The position numbers were made by a program, and so were the translations under genes. 64,000 nt of DNA from Rufibacter sp. XAAS-G3-1 (GTDB taxonomy: Bacteria; Bacteroidota; Bacteroidia; Cytophagales; Hymenobacteraceae). How positions within the stretch are numbered: position 1 is the stretch's first letter; every line of letters starts with the position of its first letter. The DNA lies in assembly GCF_013623775.1 (NCBI RefSeq), contig NZ_JABFAM010000017.1, positions 54,131 to 118,130 of the forward strand. Reading direction: 5' to 3'. The notes beneath the pieces are model-generated. The model had not been told where the DNA came from, searched no databases, and was given only the letters and a program-made list of their open reading frames with translations. Shown here one piece after another: positions 52,063 through 60,310 of this stretch.

Positions 52063-54465
52063 TTAATTCCGCAGCGGTTTACCCGTAGTCAAAATGCTCT
52101 TGATGCGCTCCAAGGTCTTGCGTTCGCCGCAGAGGCTTAGGAAGGCTTCGCGCTCCAGGTCCAGCAGGTATTGCTCAGACACTTCAGACGGCATAGACAA
52201 GTCGCCGCCGCACATCACGTAGGCCAGTTTCTCTGAGATTTTGCGGTCGTGCTCCGTGATAAACCCGGCGGCGTGCATGGCGTGGGCTCCGGTGATGAAC
52301 ATTCCCAGACCGCCTTTGCCTTGCACTTTGATGTTGGTTTTAGGCGTGGGTCTGGTGTACCCGGCTTCGGCTAAGAGAATGGCTTCGGCTTTGGCCTCGG
52401 CGAGCTGGCGGTTGGTGTTCAGGGTGATGCCATCGCCGTGGCGCATAAAGCCCAGGTCATACGCTTCGGCCGCCGAGGTAGAGACTTTGGCGGTTCCTAT
52501 GGTCATGAACACGTTGCGCAGGGCGTTGTATTCGGTATCGCCTTCTTCGTAAGCCGCCGAGGTGCGCAGGGTCATTTCCTTGGTTCCGCCCCCGCCGGGG
52601 ATCAGGCCTACCCCAAATTCCACCAGACCAATGTACGTTTCAGCGGCCGCCTGTACTCTGTCGGCGTGGAGGCAAAGTTCGCAGCCGCCGCCCAGTGTTA
52701 GGCCGTGCGGTGCGGCCACTACCGGCACCGCCGAGTAGCGCATGCGCATCATGGTGTTCTGGAACTGCCGGATCATGAGGTTCAGCTCATCGTACTCCTG
52801 GTCCAGGGCGTACATGAACACGAGACCAAGGTTGGCGCCCGCCGAGAAGTTCGCGGCTTCGTTGCCTACCACTACGCCTCTGAAGTTTTGCTCCGCCAGG
52901 TCAATGCCTTTGTTCAGCCCTTGGATGATTTCGCTCCCCATGGCGTTCATTTTGGAATGGAATTCCACATTGAGGATACCGTCACCCAAGTCAATGATGG
53001 AACAGCCCGCGTTTTTCCAGACTACGTTGGTTCCGCGCAGCACATCCAGGAGCACGAAGTTCTCAGTGCCCGGAATCTGCTTGTACTCTTTGGTGGGAAT
53101 GTCATAGTACTGGCGCTGGTTGTTCTGGCTGCGGTAGAACGTCTCATGGCCGGCCTCCAGCATCTCGTAAATCCACTGCGCAGGTTTGTAACCGGCGGCT
53201 TCCATGGCGACTACGGTTTCGCGCACGCCAAAAGCATCCCAGGTTTCAAACGGCCCCAGTTCCCAGCCAAAGCCAGCGCGCATGGCATCGTCAATGCGGT
53301 ACAGCTCATCAGAGATTTCGGGGATGCGGTTGGTCACGTACTGGAACAGGCCAAAGGATGTTTCTCTAAAGAACTCACCGGCTTTGTCCTGGGCCTGGCT
53401 GAAGGCTTTGAGGCGCTTGCGCAGGTCATCAATGGGCTTGAGCGTTTCCATGCTCTGGAACCGGACTTTCTGCTTAGGCCCGTATTCCATGGTTTTCAAA
53501 TCCAGCGTCAGGATTTCAGTGGCACCCTCTGCGGTTTTGGTTTTCTGGTAGAAGCCTTGTCTGGTTTTATCGCCTAGCCAGTTTTTCTCCAGCATCTGCT
53601 GAATGTAGCCGGGCAGTTGGAACAGGTCACGTTTTTCATCGGCTTCGCCGGTTTGGTACAGGCCTTGCGCCACTTTGGCCAGCGTGTCCAGACCTACCAC
53701 GTCAGAAGTTCTAAACGTCGCAGATTTTGGCCTGCCCACTACCGGGCCCGTCAAACGGTCTACCTCGTCTACGTTCAGGCCGAGTTTCTCCATGACGTGC
53801 AGCACCTGCATGATGCCGTAAATACCCACGCGGTTCGCGATGAAGGCGGGCGTGTCTTTGGCCAGCACCGTGGTTTTGCCCAGGTACAGATCGCCGTAGT
53901 TCAAGAGGAACTGCGTGATCTCCGGGTCGGTCTCCGGGGTGGGGATGATCTCCAGCAGTTTCAGATAACGTGGCGGGTTGAAGAAGTGCGTGCCGCAGAA
54001 GTGCTTCCGGAAGTCCTCGGAACGGCCGTCCAGCATCAAGTGAATGGGAATGCCCGAGGTATTAGAAGTAATCAAGGTGCCCGGCTTTCTATATTGCTCC
54101 ACGCGTTCAAACACGCTCTGTTTGATTTTCAGGTTCTCCACCACCACCTCAATCGTCCAGTCGCACTCGGCAATGCGGGGGAGGTCATCCTCAAAGTTCC
54201 CGGTCTGGATGAGGCGAGCCTCGGTTTTCTTGTAGAGCGGCGCGGGGTTGGAGGCAATGGCCGTTTGCAGCGCGGTGTTCACGATGCGGTTGCGCACCTG
54301 CTTGTTTTCCAGGGTGAGGCCTTTGGCTTGTTCCTCAGGGAGCAGTTCACGCGGCACCATGTCCAGGAGCAGCACCTGCACGCCAATGTTGGCGAAGTGG
54401 CAGGCAATGCGCGCGCCCATAATGCCTGAGCCCAACACCGCCACTTTCTTAATGATTCTCTTCAT
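52063..54465 (-). CDS. fadN: 3-hydroxyacyl-CoA dehydrogenase/enoyl-CoA hydratase fusion (FadN type)
   Basis: An 800-residue bifunctional beta-oxidation enzyme. The NAD-binding dehydrogenase comes first (KVAVLGSGIMGARIACHFAN; HFFNPPRYLKLLEIIPT; GRPKSATFRTSDVVGLDTL). The enoyl-CoA hydratase domain follows at about 520-680 (GNEAANFSAGANLG; PHGLTLGGGCELCLHADR; EFGVGLIPGGGGTKEM). This order is the reverse of E. coli FadB and matches Bacillus FadN in order and length. Upstream is a MarR gene; downstream are thiolase and acyl-CoA dehydrogenase. Confidence 0.94.
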   Translation of the reverse strand: MKRIIKKVAVLGSGIMGARIACHFANIGVQVLLLDMVPRELLPEEQAKGLTLENKQVRNRIVNTALQTAIASNPAPLYKKTEARLIQTGNFEDDLPRIAECDWTIEVVVENLKIKQSVFERVEQYRKPGTLITSNTSGIPIHLMLDGRSEDFRKHFCGTHFFNPPRYLKLLEIIPTPETDPEITQFLLNYGDLYLGKTTVLAKDTPAFIANRVGIYGIMQVLHVMEKLGLNVDEVDRLTGPVVGRPKSATFRTSDVVGLDTLAKVAQGLYQTGEADEKRDLFQLPGYIQQMLEKNWLGDKTRQGFYQKTKTAEGATEILTLDLKTMEYGPKQKVRFQSMETLKPIDDLRKRLKAFSQAQDKAGEFFRETSFGLFQYVTNRIPEISDELYRIDDAMRAGFGWELGPFETWDAFGVRETVVAMEAAGYKPAQWIYEMLEAGHETFYRSQNNQRQYYDIPTKEYKQIPGTENFVLLDVLRGTNVVWKNAGCSIIDLGDGILNVEFHSKMNAMGSEIIQGLNKGIDLAEQNFRGVVVGNEAANFSAGANLGLVFMYALDQEYDELNLMIRQFQNTMMRMRYSAVPVVAAPHGLTLGGGCELCLHADRVQAAAETYIGLVEFGVGLIPGGGGTKEMTLRTSAAYEEGDTEYNALRNVFMTIGTAKVSTSAAEAYDLGFMRHGDGITLNTNRQLAEAKAEAILLAEAGYTRPTPKTNIKVQGKGGLGMFITGAHAMHAAGFITEHDRKISEKLAYVMCGGDLSMPSEVSEQYLLDLEREAFLSLCGERKTLERIKSILTTGKPLRN

Positions 54466-54479
54466 AGTTACTCGTATAA

Positions 54480-54515
54480 TGTGCTAATTTTTCAATTTGC
54501 TGATGTGCTATTCTT
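54480..54515. repeat. R6 TGTGCT repeat before fadN-type gene
   Basis: AATGTGCTAATTTTTC and GCTGATGTGCTATTC lie 14 bp upstream of the start codon. The same words recur at 51394, 59587 and 59988. Confidence 0.65.
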
Positions 54516-54563
54516 CGTGGCACGATGTACGTATCAGGTGGCATGTATTTTTCTTTTCTTTAA

Positions 54564-54717
54564 CTCGTTCGTCCTCCTTTGAAGGGGGTAGGGGGATGAT
54601 TACTCGTGCTGATATCTTCATTCCCGAGAATAATCTTTATCTGTTCTATCTCTGCTGTTACTTATTCATCAAACGGCTTTGTCATCCCCCTCCCCCCTTC
54701 AAAGGGGGACGAACGAG
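54564..54717. repeat. R7 36-bp inverted repeat, gene-free
   Basis: The arms at 54564-54599 and 54682-54717 are complementary at 34 of 36 positions (CTCGTTCGTCCTCCTTTGAA and the AGGGGGACGAACGAG end). The 82-bp centre holds no gene. It lies in the gap between marR and the fadN-type gene, next to an R1 palindrome. It could form a very stable hairpin in a marR-fadN readthrough transcript. Confidence 0.85.
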
Positions 54718-54720
54718 AAC

Positions 54721-54760
54721 CTGTTTTGGGTTTGTTTTTTGGAAAACAGACCCAAAACAG
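54721..54760. repeat. R1 palindrome after marR
   Basis: CTGTTTTGGGTTTGTTTT pairs with AAAACAGACCCAAAACAG. It lies 3 bp past the marR stop. The GGGTTTG/CAGACCC change is paired (with one G-T). Confidence 0.85.
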
Positions 54761-54763
54761 GTT

Positions 54764-55222
54764 TTACTTTCCAGATTTTCCTCCTTCACTAAAAACTTCC
54801 TTAGTCTCAATCAAGCTGTTTATTTGCCCAATGACCTGGAAGAAGACCTGCAACTGACTTTCGGGGATTACCTCCCGCACTTTCTTGTTGAACTGCTTCA
54901 CGGTCACGCGGCTCACCTCCCGTTTCTCTAAACCCAGCTCCGTCAGTAGAATACGTACCGAGCGCTTGTCCTGCTCATCGGCCACCTTGTGAATCAGGCC
55001 TTTTTCCTCCATGCTTTTCAGAATACGGGTGAGGCTTCTGGCTTCCAGGCCCAGCAGCGGGGCAATCTTGGTGGCCGGTGTCCCTTTTTCGGGGTCAATG
55101 TTCAGCAGGACGAACCCAATAGACGTGGTGATGTCATTTTTCACGGCTTGGGCATTGTACATGCGCGCGATGGCGTGCCAACATACCTTTATGTTATAGT
55201 CAACCGTCTCTTCTGCTTTCAT
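54764..55222 (-). CDS. MarR family transcriptional regulator
   Basis: A 152-residue winged-helix regulator. The recognition region is PATKIAPLLGLEARSLTRIL and the wing is IHKVADEQDKRSVRILLTEL. Dimerisation helices lie at both ends. It is first in the minus-strand series that continues into the FadN-type, thiolase and acyl-CoA dehydrogenase genes, so it probably controls fatty-acid degradation, with an acyl-CoA or fatty acid as the likely signal (inference). Two palindromes lie directly upstream and suggest autoregulation. Confidence 0.93.
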   Translation of the reverse strand: MKAEETVDYNIKVCWHAIARMYNAQAVKNDITTSIGFVLLNIDPEKGTPATKIAPLLGLEARSLTRILKSMEEKGLIHKVADEQDKRSVRILLTELGLEKREVSRVTVKQFNKKVREVIPESQLQVFFQVIGQINSLIETKEVFSEGGKSGK

Positions 55223-55239
55223 TTCGTCTCTTAGTCTCT

Positions 55240-55274
55240 TACCAAATTTAGAAAAATTTGGTATGCTTGCATAC
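55240..55274 (-). promoter_or_regulatory. Promoter with overlapping operator palindromes upstream of marR
   Basis: TACCAAATT/AATTTGGTA (55240-55263) is an inverted repeat that includes CAAATTTA, reading TAAATTTG (-7 element) on the coding strand. Directly beyond lies GTATGCTTGCATAC (55261-55274), a 6-bp-arm palindrome of the MarR operator type, about where the -33 region would be. A MarR dimer bound here would block the promoter. Confidence 0.65.
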
Positions 55275-55406
55275 TATACTTCAAAATTTTTTACGGACTA
55301 GCAATGAAAAGGATGTGTTGTACTGATTTCCTTATCTAAGTGCTGTTATTTGAAGGCTAGATTACCACATTGTTAACCGTCTGGTTTCGCTGTTTCTCTA
55401 AAGAAC

Positions 55407-55446
55407 TGTGTTTAGGGGCTACTTTCAGGAAACAAGGGCAAAAACG
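55407..55446. repeat. R1 palindrome, degenerate
   Basis: TGTGTTTAGGGGCTACTTT, then AAACAAGGGCAAAAACG. It lies in the spacer between marR and the barrel-protein gene. Confidence 0.5.
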
Positions 55447-55553
55447 GTTTTCAAATTCTATGCGGTGTCGCCTTGATCTCAGCCCCTCTGAAACCCATTT
55501 GAGCTACTAGAGAAGTTATCAACTCGTTCTTGCCAGAGGATGGTCGCTTTTTT

Positions 55554-56378
55554 TCACTCCTTTCCTTTTGACCTGAAATTGAAATTATACTGCAAGCTGA
55601 CACTCCCCACAAAACCATCTAAGTCAGGATTGTGGCTCTTATTTTCGCTCAGGCGCTCACTTTGGGTTAGGTAATCTATGAGGTACACCTGCGGCTTACC
55701 TTTTATCACCGGCAAGGATAAACCTGCTTGTATGTTCAGCTTGACATTTCTGTACTTAACCGTATAGCTTCCTACTGGTTCTATATTGATGCTCCAAATG
55801 TTTTCATACCTTCTGTTTCCATCTGGGGCATAAAATACCTCGTCGTAATAGAAGTTTTTATATTGATTGTAAGGTACCCTTACAGCGCCTCCAAATTCTG
55901 CTTGCTCCTTTACCCTTATAAGGTTTAGCTGTCCAAATACTTTCCAGTATTCTGCATAGGTTATTGCATCCAAGTCATCCATTGAATACTTGTCATTCTT
56001 CACTTTGAAGGTTCCTCCTCCGGCAAGCACCTCCACCTTAAAGTTTGGGTTTGTGGGGTTCACCAAAAAGCCCACTCCGCCGGTCATAGAGTAATTGTCT
56101 CTTTTAGTTTTTGCCCCTTTCCCTATAATGGAAAAACTTCTGGACGACTTTTGGTTTATCGCAGCATAACTAAAGAAAGCTATTCTACTGGTGAGGGCAT
56201 AGGAAGCGGCAAGACCGTAACCGCCCCCGTACCCGGCAGAAAGATGCAATTGGTTATTTTGGGTATGCACCGGAATAACCATTGGTTCACGGGTGTAGAA
56301 TCCCTCTTGCGCATATAAAAAGACAGGGTAAATTAATAACACCAACGTTCCTAAGAACCTATGCTTTCTCTTTTTCAT
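55554..56378 (-). CDS. Putative outer membrane beta-barrel protein
   Basis: A 274-residue protein with a signal peptide ending LYAQE (about 24). It is strand-rich with Gly/Tyr patterns (LHLSAGYGGGYGLAASYAL, YSMTGGVGFLVNPTNP, FKVEVLAGGGTF) and ends in VSLQYNFNF before a short basic tail. It has no recognisable family and somewhat lower GC than the fad genes beside it. It is not obviously part of the fad unit; an R1 copy lies upstream. Confidence 0.7.
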   Translation of the reverse strand: MKKRKHRFLGTLVLLIYPVFLYAQEGFYTREPMVIPVHTQNNQLHLSAGYGGGYGLAASYALTSRIAFFSYAAINQKSSRSFSIIGKGAKTKRDNYSMTGGVGFLVNPTNPNFKVEVLAGGGTFKVKNDKYSMDDLDAITYAEYWKVFGQLNLIRVKEQAEFGGAVRVPYNQYKNFYYDEVFYAPDGNRRYENIWSINIEPVGSYTVKYRNVKLNIQAGLSLPVIKGKPQVYLIDYLTQSERLSENKSHNPDLDGFVGSVSLQYNFNFRSKGKE

Positions 56379-56414
56379 ACCCTATAAGAGTTTGGATTAA
56401 TGCTTACTTGCTTT

Positions 56415-56466
56415 GCAGAGGTGTTTTAGGCCTGTTTTCAGGAAAACAGGCCTAAAACACCTCTGC
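56415..56466. repeat. R1 palindrome, perfect 25-bp arms
   Basis: The best R1 copy: GCAGAGGTGTTTTAGGCC and onward is mirrored exactly around a 2-nt loop (AG). The core is GTTTTAGGCCTGTTTTC with GAAAACAGGCCTAAAAC. It is followed 1 bp later by a terminator. Confidence 0.93.
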
Positions 56467-56467
56467 G

Positions 56468-56512
56468 TAAAATAGAAGAGGAGACGCAGGTTGCGTCTCC
56501 TCTTCTATTTTA
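56468..56512 (-). terminator. Terminator of acyl-CoA ligase gene
   Basis: TAAAATAGAAGAGGAGACGC and its complement form a perfect 21-bp stem with a 3-nt loop. It lies 8 bp past the stop of the minus-strand ligase gene. The outer A/T pairs supply a T-run. Confidence 0.9.
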
Positions 56513-56520
56513 GGTTTTTC

Positions 56521-58287
56521 TTATACGGTGCGGTACAGGCCTTCAATCAAAGCGCGGTTGTTATTGGTGATAACCTTGCGCTTGATGCTGAGCTTAGGGG
56601 TCATCTCGCCGGTTTCCACGCTCCAGAGCTTAGGCAGCAGCACAAACTTTTTAATTCTTTCATACTGCGCCAGATGCTCGTTGGCTTTGTCTATTTCCTT
56701 CTGGAACTTGTCCAGCACCTCGGGTTTCCTGATCATTTCCTCGTTGGTGGTGTACGGAATGCTGTGGATTCTGCACCACTCCTGCAGTCCCTCAAAGGCG
56801 GGCACGATCAAGGCCCCCGGAAACTTCTCGCCTTCGCCCACCACCATCACCTGCTCAATCACCAGTGACTCCTTGAGTTTGTTCTCAATCAGCTGCGGCG
56901 CAATGTATTTTCCGCCCGAGGTCTTGAACATCTCCTTTTTGCGGTCGGTGATTTTGAGGAACTTGCCTTCCACCAGTTCGCCAATGTCGCCGGTATGGAA
57001 CCAGCCGTCTGAGTCAATCACTTCGGCGGTGAGGTCAGGGCGTTTGTAGTAGCCCACCATCACACTTTCAGAACGGGTGAGAATTTCACCGTCTGGGGCA
57101 ATCTTTACTTCCACATTGTGGATAGCTGGGCCTACGGTGCCAATCACGTTATTCTCAGATTCATAGCGGTTCACGGCAATAACCGGCGAGGTCTCTGTGA
57201 GACCGTAGCCTTCCATGATACGGATATTGGCTCCCCAGAACACGCGGGCCAACCGGGGTTGCAAGGCGGCTCCGCCAGACACAATTACTTTCACGTTTCC
57301 GCCCAGGGCTTCCTGCCATTTAGAGAAGATGAGTTTACGGGCCAGTTTGAGTTGCGTGTCATACAAAAAGCCCGGCGAGGTGCGGGTGTCATACTTCTGC
57401 CCCAGGCCCAGCGCCCAAAAGAACAAACCTTTCTTGATGCCCGTCAACTCGCCGCCTTTGGCGACAATCTTGTCATAGACTTTTTCCAGCAGGCGCGGCA
57501 CGGTCACGAAAATGTGCGGCCCCACTTCTTTCAGATTATCGCCTACTTTTTCAATACTCTCGGCAAAGTAGATAGACACGCCCACCGAGAAGTAGATACA
57601 AGACACCATGCGCTCATAGATGTGGCAGAGCGGCAAAAAGCTCAACGCCCGGTGCTCCTGGTTTACCGGCACAAACGGCTTCACGTTAGTAAAATTGCTT
57701 ACCAAATTGTTGTGCGACAGCATCACCCCTTTTGGTGCGCCGGTAGTGCCCGAAGTATAAATAATGGAAAGCAGGTCTGAGGGTTGCACGGCTGCTTTGT
57801 AGGGTTCCAGCGTGGCGGGGTCTTCGCCTTCGGCCAGTTTCAGTAGCTCAGACCAATGTTTGGCGCCGGGTACGTGGTCAAAGGTATAGATCTCCTGGAT
57901 GCCGGGCAGATCTGTGGCGGCCTCCTTTACTTTGCTATACAAGTCTTGGGTTGACACCAGAATCAGCTTGGCCTCAGAGTCTTTGAGAATGTAGCGGTAA
58001 TCTTCTACCGTGATGGTAGGGTACATGGGCACGCTCACCGCACCGGTCTGCTGAATCCCGTAATCGGCGAAAGTCCACTCCGGGCGGTTCATGGAAATGA
58101 GGGCCACCTTGTCGTCCTTCCTGATCCCCGACTTGAGCAAGGCCAGGCTTAACGTATTGGCCGTTTCCAACACTTGCTGGGTACTGTATTTCACCCATGC
58201 ACCATTGATTTTTGCGGCCAGGCAGTCTGGTTGCGGAAACTGCTGTAACTGGTTGGTTAGCAAATCAAAAACCCGGGTTACTTTCAT
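56521..58287 (-). CDS. fadD: Long-chain fatty acid-CoA ligase
   Basis: A 588-residue AMP-forming acyl-CoA synthetase. The P-loop is IIYTSGTTGAPKGVMLSH, A5 is GYGLTETSPVIAVNR, A7 is GWFHTGDIGE and A8 is LKITDRKKEMFKTSGGKYIA. ALSFLPLCHIYERMVS is typical of long-chain ligases. It activates fatty acids for the beta-oxidation enzymes encoded just downstream. It has its own terminator, so it is probably a separate transcription unit of the same pathway. The symbol is by function. Confidence 0.93.
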   Translation of the reverse strand: MKVTRVFDLLTNQLQQFPQPDCLAAKINGAWVKYSTQQVLETANTLSLALLKSGIRKDDKVALISMNRPEWTFADYGIQQTGAVSVPMYPTITVEDYRYILKDSEAKLILVSTQDLYSKVKEAATDLPGIQEIYTFDHVPGAKHWSELLKLAEGEDPATLEPYKAAVQPSDLLSIIYTSGTTGAPKGVMLSHNNLVSNFTNVKPFVPVNQEHRALSFLPLCHIYERMVSCIYFSVGVSIYFAESIEKVGDNLKEVGPHIFVTVPRLLEKVYDKIVAKGGELTGIKKGLFFWALGLGQKYDTRTSPGFLYDTQLKLARKLIFSKWQEALGGNVKVIVSGGAALQPRLARVFWGANIRIMEGYGLTETSPVIAVNRYESENNVIGTVGPAIHNVEVKIAPDGEILTRSESVMVGYYKRPDLTAEVIDSDGWFHTGDIGELVEGKFLKITDRKKEMFKTSGGKYIAPQLIENKLKESLVIEQVMVVGEGEKFPGALIVPAFEGLQEWCRIHSIPYTTNEEMIRKPEVLDKFQKEIDKANEHLAQYERIKKFVLLPKLWSVETGEMTPKLSIKRKVITNNNRALIEGLYRTV

Positions 58288-58414
58288 AGATTCGTCCTTG
58301 TATGTTGTTTGGCTCGTTAATATAACGCATTATCTATTTAAAAAAAACAAAACCCTCTTGCCCTTCCCCAACTGAATTGTTAAAAATGCTTCGGCCTGGT
58401 GGCCGATAATTGTT

Positions 58415-58422
58415 TATTTTTG
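58415..58422 (+). promoter_or_regulatory. Candidate -7 element for the arginase-fold gene
   Basis: TATTTTTG matches TAnnTTTG and lies 20 bp before ATG 58443. This supports 58443 over the upstream in-frame ATG at 58410, which would lie upstream of this element. Confidence 0.5.
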
Positions 58423-58442
58423 ATTTTTGCTCCACACGCCCC

Positions 58443-59591
58443 ATGAACCTTTCCATCTTTTTTGAACCACTTCCGGAAGAACAATTCGGGCAGGCAGATA
58501 CCCCTAAAACCGTGGGGGGCTACGTTGCGCCGTTTCTCCACTCTTTCCCAGATTGGCGCTCTTCTGAGGTCGTGCTCCTGGGTTTACCAGAATACCGGGG
58601 CACCACCGGGGCCACAGATGTCACTTACCAGGGGCCCAACAGAATCAGGCAGGAACTGTACCGCCTCATGAAAGGAACAGGTTCTTGGCTGGTCATGGAT
58701 TTGGGCAATCTGCTGCCGGGCATCCAGTTAGAAGACACGTACCTGCGCCTGAAAGAAGTGGTAGAGATATTGGTAGATGCCGGCAAATTCCCCATTCTGC
58801 TGGGCGGTTCCCATGACCTCACCTACGGGCAGTTTCTGGGGTACGAGCACTTGTCTAAAACGGTGAACCTGACCGTCATAGACAGCCAACTGGACATGGC
58901 CGAGATAGAAGACACCTCGCCCGACCAACACCACCTGCACCGTATTCTGCTCCATGACCCCAACTACCTTTTCGGGTTCAGCCATATCGCGCACCAGGCC
59001 TACCTGACAGATTCCAGTACGTTGGCTGCGTTTGAAAAGCTGCATTTTGAGTTATTCAGAGTGGGGCAAGTGCGCCAGCAGATGCAGGAAATAGAACCCA
59101 TCCTTCGGCAAGCCGATCTCATCAGTTTTGACGTGTCGGCGATCAGGCACCAGGATGCGCCCGGCCAGCAACACGCTAACCCCTTCGGGCTCACCGGCGA
59201 GGAGGCGTGTCAGTTATGCTGGTACGCCGGGCAAAGTGACCAACTCAGTTCGCTGGGCTTCTACGGCTACCGCCCCGAGCTGGATCACCGCTCTTTAACC
59301 GCCACCACTCTGGCCACCATGGTCTGGTACAGCATTGAAGGCTTCTACCAGCGCCAGGGCACCTTAGATTTCAACAGCAATCAGTTCCTCAAGTTCTCAG
59401 TGGGGTTCCATGACAACCCCAACAAGATGCTGTTCTACAAGAACCGCCACACCGAGAAATGGTGGATGCAGATAGACGATCTTTCCGGCTCACGCCCTCC
59501 CCTCATTGTGCCTTGCAGCTACCAGGACTACCTCACCGCCGCCGATGGCGAGGTGCCTAACCGGTGGGTTTTGATGCAAGCACGTATGTAA
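58443..59591 (+). CDS. Arginase/formimidoylglutamase-fold protein with altered metal site
   Basis: A 382-residue ureohydrolase-fold protein. ILLGGSHDLTYGQFLG carries the family's first metal His. The usual DAHxD is replaced by DSQLD, and the usual SxDxDxxDP by SFDVSAIRHQD, so at least one His and one Asp metal ligand are missing. It is often annotated formimidoylglutamase, but no hut genes are present here. It may be a non-catalytic or single-metal relative common in Bacteroidota. The start is chosen from the promoter and MNLSIFFEPL. Confidence 0.8.
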   Translation: MNLSIFFEPLPEEQFGQADTPKTVGGYVAPFLHSFPDWRSSEVVLLGLPEYRGTTGATDVTYQGPNRIRQELYRLMKGTGSWLVMDLGNLLPGIQLEDTYLRLKEVVEILVDAGKFPILLGGSHDLTYGQFLGYEHLSKTVNLTVIDSQLDMAEIEDTSPDQHHLHRILLHDPNYLFGFSHIAHQAYLTDSSTLAAFEKLHFELFRVGQVRQQMQEIEPILRQADLISFDVSAIRHQDAPGQQHANPFGLTGEEACQLCWYAGQSDQLSSLGFYGYRPELDHRSLTATTLATMVWYSIEGFYQRQGTLDFNSNQFLKFSVGFHDNPNKMLFYKNRHTEKWWMQIDDLSGSRPPLIVPCSYQDYLTAADGEVPNRWVLMQARM

Positions 59592-60021
59592 TGTGCTAAT
59601 TTTTGAGTGTGCTCATGTGCTATTTTGTGGGTGCGTAATTTTGCGCTTAGAAGACCTTACTGCTTGCCAATGCCCTTACCGCTTACGCTCCTGACCAATA
59701 TTCTCCTTTCTTGTCATTCTGGCAGAATCTTGTGGGCGAACGGTAGGGTAGCCAGCTACACACATAGTGCTTGTTTGCGGTGAAGGCAAGTGAGCTATGC
59801 TGTTTCATCGTTTCTGTCCATCTAGTTCGCCCACAAGATCCTTCCAAGATGACAAAAGAGAAGAGTGTTAAATAGGAAATGAGTGGAAATAGAAGGAGAA
59901 CAGATGTAGAAAGTAGAGCGAGAACAAACAGGAAAGATGCAAAGAGGCTAAAAACGCCTCTTTTTCAGAAAACACCCTTAAAAAGAATAGCACATTAGCA
60001 CATTCAAAAATTAGCACATCA
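59587..60021. repeat. R6 inverted blocks enclosing a gene-free R4 copy
   Basis: TAATGTGCTAATTTTTGAG and CTCATGTGCTATTTT (59587-59626) are mirrored by AATAGCACATTAGCAC and CAAAAATTAGCACATC (59986-60021). Between them lies only an R4 pair (59711-59856) and AG-rich DNA; no gene is seen in these 400 bp. Confidence 0.75.
59711..59856. repeat. R4 inverted repeat, gene-free copy
   Basis: TTGTCATTCTGGCAGAATCT and GTGGGCGAAC on the left pair with GTTCGCCCACAAGATC and CTTCCAAGATGACAAAA on the right. The centre is about 80 bp without a gene. Its arms match the GIY-YIG element at 51535-51917. Confidence 0.85.
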
Positions 60022-60025
60022 AACT

Positions 60026-60256
60026 ATGCAAGAATACACCCGCGCCCAGTTGGCCCTCCGGAACGGACAAGACCGCGACGAGATTTGGGTGGCGTACAAG
60101 GGCGAGATCTACGACGTGACCAAGTCCAGGCTGTGGCGGCGCGGAAACCATTATGAGCACTGGGCCGGGCAGGATCTGACGGAGGAATTAGCCCTTGCGC
60201 CCCACACTGAATATGTGTTCGACAAGTTCTCTGTGATAGGAATTCTGAAAAAATAG
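60026..60256 (+). CDS. Cytochrome b5-like haem-binding protein
   Basis: A 76-residue single-domain protein. EIWVAYKGEIYDVTKSRLWR is the cytochrome b5 fold opening, with GNHYEHWAGQDLTEEL and APHTEYVFDKF supplying the two candidate haem His residues. No signal or anchor is present, so it is probably cytosolic. The redox partner is unknown. It lies 54 bp upstream of a sugar kinase gene and may share its transcript, but a functional link is not obvious. Confidence 0.85.
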   Translation: MQEYTRAQLALRNGQDRDEIWVAYKGEIYDVTKSRLWRRGNHYEHWAGQDLTEELALAPHTEYVFDKFSVIGILKK

Positions 60257-60310
60257 TTTTTGTTTGGGCAAGTTTTCAGAGATTTGGCCCAGATTCTTCA
60301 ATAACTTCAT

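Noticed and set aside
58410..58442. Upstream in-frame ATG for the arginase-fold gene
   Set aside because: It would place the start upstream of the predicted -7 element at 58415 and adds a non-conserved leader.
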